DNA of 34,342 bases. Source: Punctularia strigosozonata HHB-11173 SS5 (lineage: Eukaryota > Basidiomycota > Agaricomycetes > Corticiales > Punctulariaceae). This document shows, one piece after another, positions 29,705 to 34,342 of this stretch. The DNA is taken from NCBI RefSeq assembly GCF_000264995.1, contig NW_006767449.1, positions 332,734 through 367,075 on the forward strand. The letters are read 5' to 3'. Position numbers and translations under genes: made by a program. The notes under the pieces were generated by a model, which did not search any database, was not told where the DNA came from, and saw only the letters and a list, made by a program, of their open reading frames with translations. Every line of letters begins with the position of its first letter. Within the stretch, counting starts at the first letter, position 1.

Positions 29705-32700
29705 ATGGTTGCTCCTACGGATAATGTACCTCGACGCGTCCTTCGCAGTGACTCGCGACGAACCGAGTCCGGCGATAGTGCCGCAACCGGCAGAACCATC
29801 TCAAGGGTCGACTCCCGAGAGATGGATCGTCTGCAAGATAACGTGGGTGAGCCCGAAGCTCCCCGCGCCATCGCCATACCGGGAGGATGGGGCGCTATCC
29901 ATGCGCCCGCCTCCAATGTCGGGCTCTCAGCTCCGATCGAGATTCCGCTGCCGTCTTCGTCGACCGGCTCCGGACCAATGACAGCCCTGAGTGGGCTTAC
30001 TTCGCTGTCTATAATAGACAGGAGTACGAGTGTTCCGGATGATGACCAGAACGCATGGACTGCCGTGCCCCGCAGGTCACCGCAGCCCAGAGTAGATCGT
30101 AGCAGCTATGTTAATAAATTCGCTGTTCTACACGAAGAAGAATCGAGTGAGCCAATAGATGTACGTCGGGATGAGCTCTTACCTGAGCCACATACGCCGT
30201 TGGTGTTTCGCTCAACTCAGAAAGCGACCATCGAGGACGTACCTGATGAAGAAGATGGACGGTATACGCCACCCGTCATCTATACCCCGACTCCTATGGT
30301 GCGATTCAGCAAAGGGAAGGGCGTCGATCGAGGTCTCAATAGATCACCGACACCTTTCCAAATGGAAGGGAATTCCAGAGGTCTAGGGCACTCGAAGGAG
30401 CGAAGAACCTTCATCCGTGGAGTCCCTAGTGACGAGCTCGATTCAGACGAGCAAGACACCGCAATTCAGTATTGGAAGGATCGCAAACGATCCGAGAACG
30501 AGCGCGTAAAAGTCGAGACTCCCGATAGCTTCGCCAGAGAAATAAAAGATGCCACTGATTCACGAGAACTCTTCATCGCAGAAAAGAACCGTGAGGTGAT
30601 CGAGGCGAAGACGGCCTTACGCAAAGCCGAACTAGAGATGGAAGAATACAAACGCCGCTATCTCCAAATGATGGCTAGGACTGAGGATCTTTCATCAAAC
30701 ATTGAAGAGTCCATCGAGACCGATGACGACCAGGGCGCTCATGGAAGAGGCGGTGCCGATAGAACGGCATTGCTCCGGCAAGGGGCGGCAGCCTCTGCCG
30801 CGTCACAGCAACTCCGCTTTAGGACGCCTGATTACCCTTTTAAGAAGGAGCTTTTCAACTCCGCTCCTACGCATACTGTCCACTCGGCCAGTGCTGCTGT
30901 GCCCGCATCAGTAAATCAAGTACCTATCGGTCTTCGACCATCTCAGAACGTGCCTGCTTCTAGTACGTTAGGTAGAACTATTCAACGTCGGCTTGCAAAC
31001 CTTCGAGAAGCAACGAATGAGCTCGAAAGAGGCAGCGCAAAGGGGAAATCACCCCCGCGATCGGTGATTAAGCCCCAACCTCCGTCCAAATATGACGGAA
31101 AGAATAGCCTTGACGTATTCCAACGTTTCGTTGAAGAAGCCTGCGAGTATCTCATTGAGGGACAAGTAACCTCGAAATGGCACGTCCAGAAACTACGTCG
31201 CTATCTTACCAAGGAGGCAGAGAAATTCTATAAGCAAAGCGTAAAAATCCCCGAGGATTGGACTATTGAACAGTTTTTCTTGGACTTATTCAACCATTGC
31301 TTCGACGATGGCTTTATGGGGCAAGTACGCCGCAAATTCAATACTTGGGTCCAGAAGGAATCCACTGTAAAATCCTTCGCATCCACGCTTGAAGGACTTC
31401 GAGAAGACTTAGGAGAAGAGATTAGCGACTTCAGGATGAACCAACGACTTTGGGAAGGCTTGAGGGACGAAATCACAGAATGTCTTTATCATTATGGACT
31501 TCACCCAGACTACAGCTCGTACGAAGTAACGCTTGCGTCGGCAATTCAGGCCGAGCAAGCCGTGAACAATACGTTACATAGAAGCTCTAGCTCCGCTAGC
31601 CCTACGAGCAATACGTCGGTCCCTAAAGCAAGGAAAGGACGATCCACGAAAGTATCTGTGAACACACCTAAGGTCACCATCAACAAAACAAAGGCAACGC
31701 CTTCGCCTAAGTTTGTAAAGAGGCAACCAAGGAAAGATACCCCGAAGATGTCTGAAGAGGAACGTCAGCGCCATATCGATAATGGATTATGCTGGAATTG
31801 TTCGCAGGCTGGGCACCTTGGTCGGAACTGTCCTGAACGACAGAAAACGAAAGGTGCCACGAATAAACCACCGGGTAAAACCAGCTACGCAGTCCGGTTA
31901 CCATTGGTAGAGGACGAATCTGTCGAGGAAGAGGACGATCCCGTCGAAATTATCGATGAGCTTCGAGCACACATGATGAATGTTGTATACGAATCGGATA
32001 CTGATAGCTCGGAGGGTTCGGATACTGAAGTCGAAGAGTCAGATCGGTCAAGCACTCTATCAGAGCTTGTAGCGATCTATGGAAACCACGGCTTGATATT
32101 TCAGAATGGTTTAGATTATTGGGGAAACCCACCGGACACTGAAATACGTCCCGTCGAACCGCGGAAACCTTGGGACCACGCTGCCCGAGCTGAACAATTA
32201 TGGCACGATCTCGATTATCTTCGCACTCGAGGAATCATTGGTACTGTAATACATTCCCGTGAGATGTACAAGCGGTTACATAACGAGGATCACCTTCAAT
32301 GTCCCGAAGAAGTGCTCAACCACGAAATGGAAAAGGAACCCGTGTTCAAAAACCGCTTCGGTGACCCTGTACAAGAAAGAATCGAACGACAGATGATATT
32401 TGGGATATCGCGACTCCCTCACCTATGGCAGGCCTGGCAGAACGAGCCGCTCGTAGCTTCATGCATGACAACCACGAAGAATGACGAAGTCGTCTGGCTC
32501 ATAAATGACCCACTCTTGAGTCGACTCGTCTTCATGCCGATGCTGCACATAGGCAGACAGAATTTCGACTTTGTCGGCTGGTACCAGAAACGAACAATCG
32601 AGTTCGTAGACCTGTCATATAAATATGAGAAAGGCGAGCTAGATCACGAAGACATTGATTATTACATGGAATGGAATGAAAACCAAACCGCTACTCACCT

Positions 32701-33355
32701 GGAGGAGACTGAGATTATGGATGGACCTACAGGTTCCGACCACAGCTCGTCTACCTCAAGCTCGGGAGGCACAGAGGATAATCAATCGTTCCCATGTATC
32801 GAGGAAACAGAGGGCGACTCTGTTATTGAGCATCAGCTCCAAGGTGCAGACAATCAGGCAACTACCATACCTGACGTCGAATCAACGGCAACAAATCCAA
32901 GTTCGACAGGTTATGCCGATAGTTGGTGGGTACATGCCCGACAAATACCTGAGAAATTCCCTCGTGCAAAGATCGAATCAGTGACCGATAAAACAGACTG
33001 GAAACTTACAGAGTATTCGGAAACTCTCCCTAGCCTGCATGATCACTATTCAGTGTATAGAGAAGACATCAGTTCAACGGATGAGACAGTGTCTTCGGAC
33101 CTTAGTTTGGAGGGCGAAGGGGTATCAAATTTGGAACCAACGCCCGAACACATGGAAAACAACGATAGCGTACCTATTGGAGAACTAGATGACGACTTCA
33201 CAATACGTCCACGATCCGTCAAATTAGTAGATGAATTCTGCGTAAAAGGCATTATCGACCCTCACACATGGAGGGAGTGCAATTCAGTCGAATACAGCAT
33301 TTGTGCTGCGAGAACCAAACAAGCTCCGGAAGGAAGCTTTCCGTCACTTCAATGA
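29705..33355 (+). CDS. Retrotransposon Gag-like polyprotein
   Basis: 1216 aa from ATG 29705 to TGA 33353-33355; the open frame also extends upstream to 29645 without an ATG. Residues 1-280 are polar and disordered. A Glu/Lys/Arg-rich coiled coil lies at about 285-330 (EKNREVIEAKTALRKAELEM). A retrotransposon gag domain spans about 458-620 (SKYDGKNSLDVFQRFVEEA, then WTIEQFFLDLFNHCF). One CCHC zinc knuckle (CWNCSQAGHLGRNC) sits near 695. The remaining 500 residues are acidic linker without a known domain. It is long for a Gag because it includes this linker, which in related elements, as I recall, runs straight into protease. The frame downstream of the TGA stays open into pol. Confidence 0.85.
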   Translation: MVAPTDNVPRRVLRSDSRRTESGDSAATGRTISRVDSREMDRLQDNVGEPEAPRAIAIPGGWGAIHAPASNVGLSAPIEIPLPSSSTGSGPMTALSGLTSLSIIDRSTSVPDDDQNAWTAVPRRSPQPRVDRSSYVNKFAVLHEEESSEPIDVRRDELLPEPHTPLVFRSTQKATIEDVPDEEDGRYTPPVIYTPTPMVRFSKGKGVDRGLNRSPTPFQMEGNSRGLGHSKERRTFIRGVPSDELDSDEQDTAIQYWKDRKRSENERVKVETPDSFAREIKDATDSRELFIAEKNREVIEAKTALRKAELEMEEYKRRYLQMMARTEDLSSNIEESIETDDDQGAHGRGGADRTALLRQGAAASAASQQLRFRTPDYPFKKELFNSAPTHTVHSASAAVPASVNQVPIGLRPSQNVPASSTLGRTIQRRLANLREATNELERGSAKGKSPPRSVIKPQPPSKYDGKNSLDVFQRFVEEACEYLIEGQVTSKWHVQKLRRYLTKEAEKFYKQSVKIPEDWTIEQFFLDLFNHCFDDGFMGQVRRKFNTWVQKESTVKSFASTLEGLREDLGEEISDFRMNQRLWEGLRDEITECLYHYGLHPDYSSYEVTLASAIQAEQAVNNTLHRSSSSASPTSNTSVPKARKGRSTKVSVNTPKVTINKTKATPSPKFVKRQPRKDTPKMSEEERQRHIDNGLCWNCSQAGHLGRNCPERQKTKGATNKPPGKTSYAVRLPLVEDESVEEEDDPVEIIDELRAHMMNVVYESDTDSSEGSDTEVEESDRSSTLSELVAIYGNHGLIFQNGLDYWGNPPDTEIRPVEPRKPWDHAARAEQLWHDLDYLRTRGIIGTVIHSREMYKRLHNEDHLQCPEEVLNHEMEKEPVFKNRFGDPVQERIERQMIFGISRLPHLWQAWQNEPLVASCMTTTKNDEVVWLINDPLLSRLVFMPMLHIGRQNFDFVGWYQKRTIEFVDLSYKYEKGELDHEDIDYYMEWNENQTATHLEETEIMDGPTGSDHSSSTSSSGGTEDNQSFPCIEETEGDSVIEHQLQGADNQATTIPDVESTATNPSSTGYADSWWVHARQIPEKFPRAKIESVTDKTDWKLTEYSETLPSLHDHYSVYREDISSTDETVSSDLSLEGEGVSNLEPTPEHMENNDSVPIGELDDDFTIRPRSVKLVDEFCVKGIIDPHTWRECNSVEYSICAARTKQAPEGSFPSLQ

Positions 33356-34342
33356 AATGCGGCTCGCGCCAAGATTACTGGCAGAAGTATTCCAAAGCCG
33401 CTCGTTATCATAGTACAAGTCAATGGACACGAGTGTCGGGCTCTACTGGACTCAGGATCGCTAGGCGATTTTATGTCCACTACGCTGGCCGAGCAACTCA
33501 AAGTTCAACGGACGCCGCTACAGACCCAAATCACGGTACAACTAGCCGCGCAAGGATCAAAGACTAAAGTGAATTATAGCACTACAGTCGAACTAGGCTA
33601 TGCAAATGTCAAATGTCAGAGAACCTTTGATATCATGAACGTCGACGGCTACGATCTGATTCTAGGAACCCCTTTCATATGGCAACACAAGATATTAATC
33701 AGGCTTAACCCCTCTCGCATCCTAATTGGCTCTGACAATCCTGTGGAACTCCGAGTCGGTGAAGACGTAGGTGTCCTAGCCTCTCGGGCTGTCCGCCTTG
33801 AAGAGCAGTCCATTAACGAGGTACGAGCAACACTACATGAATACGCGCGACCTCTGTATCAGAAGGCCAACGAAACCGAATTACCACCTCTTCGCCGCGT
33901 TAATCATCGGATTCCTATCAAGGATACAAACAAGCGATACCCATTCAGACAGTCAAAGTGCCCTGAAGGATTTCGTGAGTTATGGAACATCAAAAGAGAT
34001 ATATTTCTAAAATCTGGACGATGGCAGTTCGCAAACGGAATCAATGCTGCCCCTCTCATGTTTTTGCGAAAACCCACGGGAGGAATGAGAAACACGGTCG
34101 ACCTACGAGCAAGGAACGACAACACGGAGAAAATCGCTTCTCCGCTACCTGATCAAGATGGAATTAGGCGCCGCGTTGCCCGTAGCAAGTATTTCACAGC
34201 TATGGATCTGGAGGGCGCGTACGAACAAGTACGCGTTGAGCCTGAGGATGTAAAACATACCCTCATGGCTACACCCGACGGAACCATGATCAGTTTAGTA
34301 CTACAGCAAGGCGATTGTAACGCTATAGCGTACTTTTATGGC
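33356..34342 (+). CDS. Retrotransposon protease and reverse transcriptase start, partial
   Basis: Open in the same frame as gag from directly after its TGA to the window end (329 codons), with no ATG at its beginning. A retropepsin-like domain carries RALLDSGSLGDFM (DSGS at 33449-33460) and the second strand DLILGTPFIWQHK. RT begins around 33850 with PLRRVNHRIPIKD, then FLRKPTGGMRNTVDLRARN and SKYFTAMDLEGAYEQVRVEP, equivalent to RT motifs 1-3. The catalytic YxDD box lies beyond the window. Expression requires readthrough of TGA 33353, internal initiation, or another undamaged copy. Confidence 0.82.

Larger units (their letters stand above)
29261..34342 (+). mobile_element. Ty3/gypsy-type LTR retrotransposon, 5' part
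   Basis: LTR, long gag-like frame with zinc knuckle, aspartic protease, then the start of reverse transcriptase, all on plus and cut by the window end. Protease-then-RT order with an uninterrupted frame fits a gypsy-type pol; integrase position cannot be seen. Codon use is more AT-rich than in the host genes. It lies 185 bp from, and divergent to, the BBE oxidase gene. Confidence 0.88.

Noticed and set aside
1-34342. CRISPR array, tRNA, rRNA or prokaryote-type operon
   Set aside because: Eukaryotic introns throughout; the only tandem array is the 99-bp minisatellite, which has no spacers; no cloverleaf or rRNA recognised by eye.

Overview
The window is nuclear DNA of a filamentous basidiomycete, most likely an agaricomycete. 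The genes are cut by many introns of about 40-120 nt with GT/AG and occasional GC/AG borders. Coding DNA is GC-rich, there is an expanded F-box family of the type abundant in wood-decay fungi, and a Ty3/gypsy-type retrotransposon sits at the right edge. No rRNA, tRNA or CRISPR array was seen. Exon borders were worked out by hand from frame continuity and splice motifs. For the main genes the summed exon lengths are exact multiples of three.

Layout, left to right: a 15-exon SulP/STAS/cyclic-nucleotide-domain membrane transporter like yeast Vsb1 (619-4751, +); a ZIP zinc/iron transporter with a very long His-rich cytosolic loop (5353-7464, +); an F-box cluster with two intact tandem copies on + (8358-9551, 10372-11544), two decayed copies facing each other (12061-12560 on +, 12763-12569 on -) and one intact copy on - (14275-13088); a 99-bp minisatellite interrupted by a 500-N assembly gap (14382-15458), just upstream of the minus-strand F-box gene; a PxpA/LamB-YcsF protein (15851-17063, +); an FAD-dependent aromatic-ring-hydroxylase-type monooxygenase (17951-19864, +); a 1.9-kb gene-poor stretch with a possible transposon relic; a locus with two tandem pepsin-like modules (23916-21731, -), the second frameshifted; a cyclophilin (25691-25000, -); a 10-exon berberine-bridge-type FAD oxidase (29076-27204, -); and the 5' part of a gypsy element (29261 to the window end, +) with LTR, gag, protease and the start of reverse transcriptase.

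No pathway links the whole window. The first two genes are transporters, probably vacuolar basic amino acids and Zn/Fe. PxpA and the flavin monooxygenase are neighbours on the same strand. The F-box block is a young, rearranging gene family. The least ordinary items are the double pepsin-like module locus, the F-box copies with a conserved intron after the stop codon, the hairpin-bearing 99-bp minisatellite, and the in-frame TGA separating gag from pol. I do not see a clearly new multi-gene system. The double peptidase-like locus is the best candidate for something undescribed.
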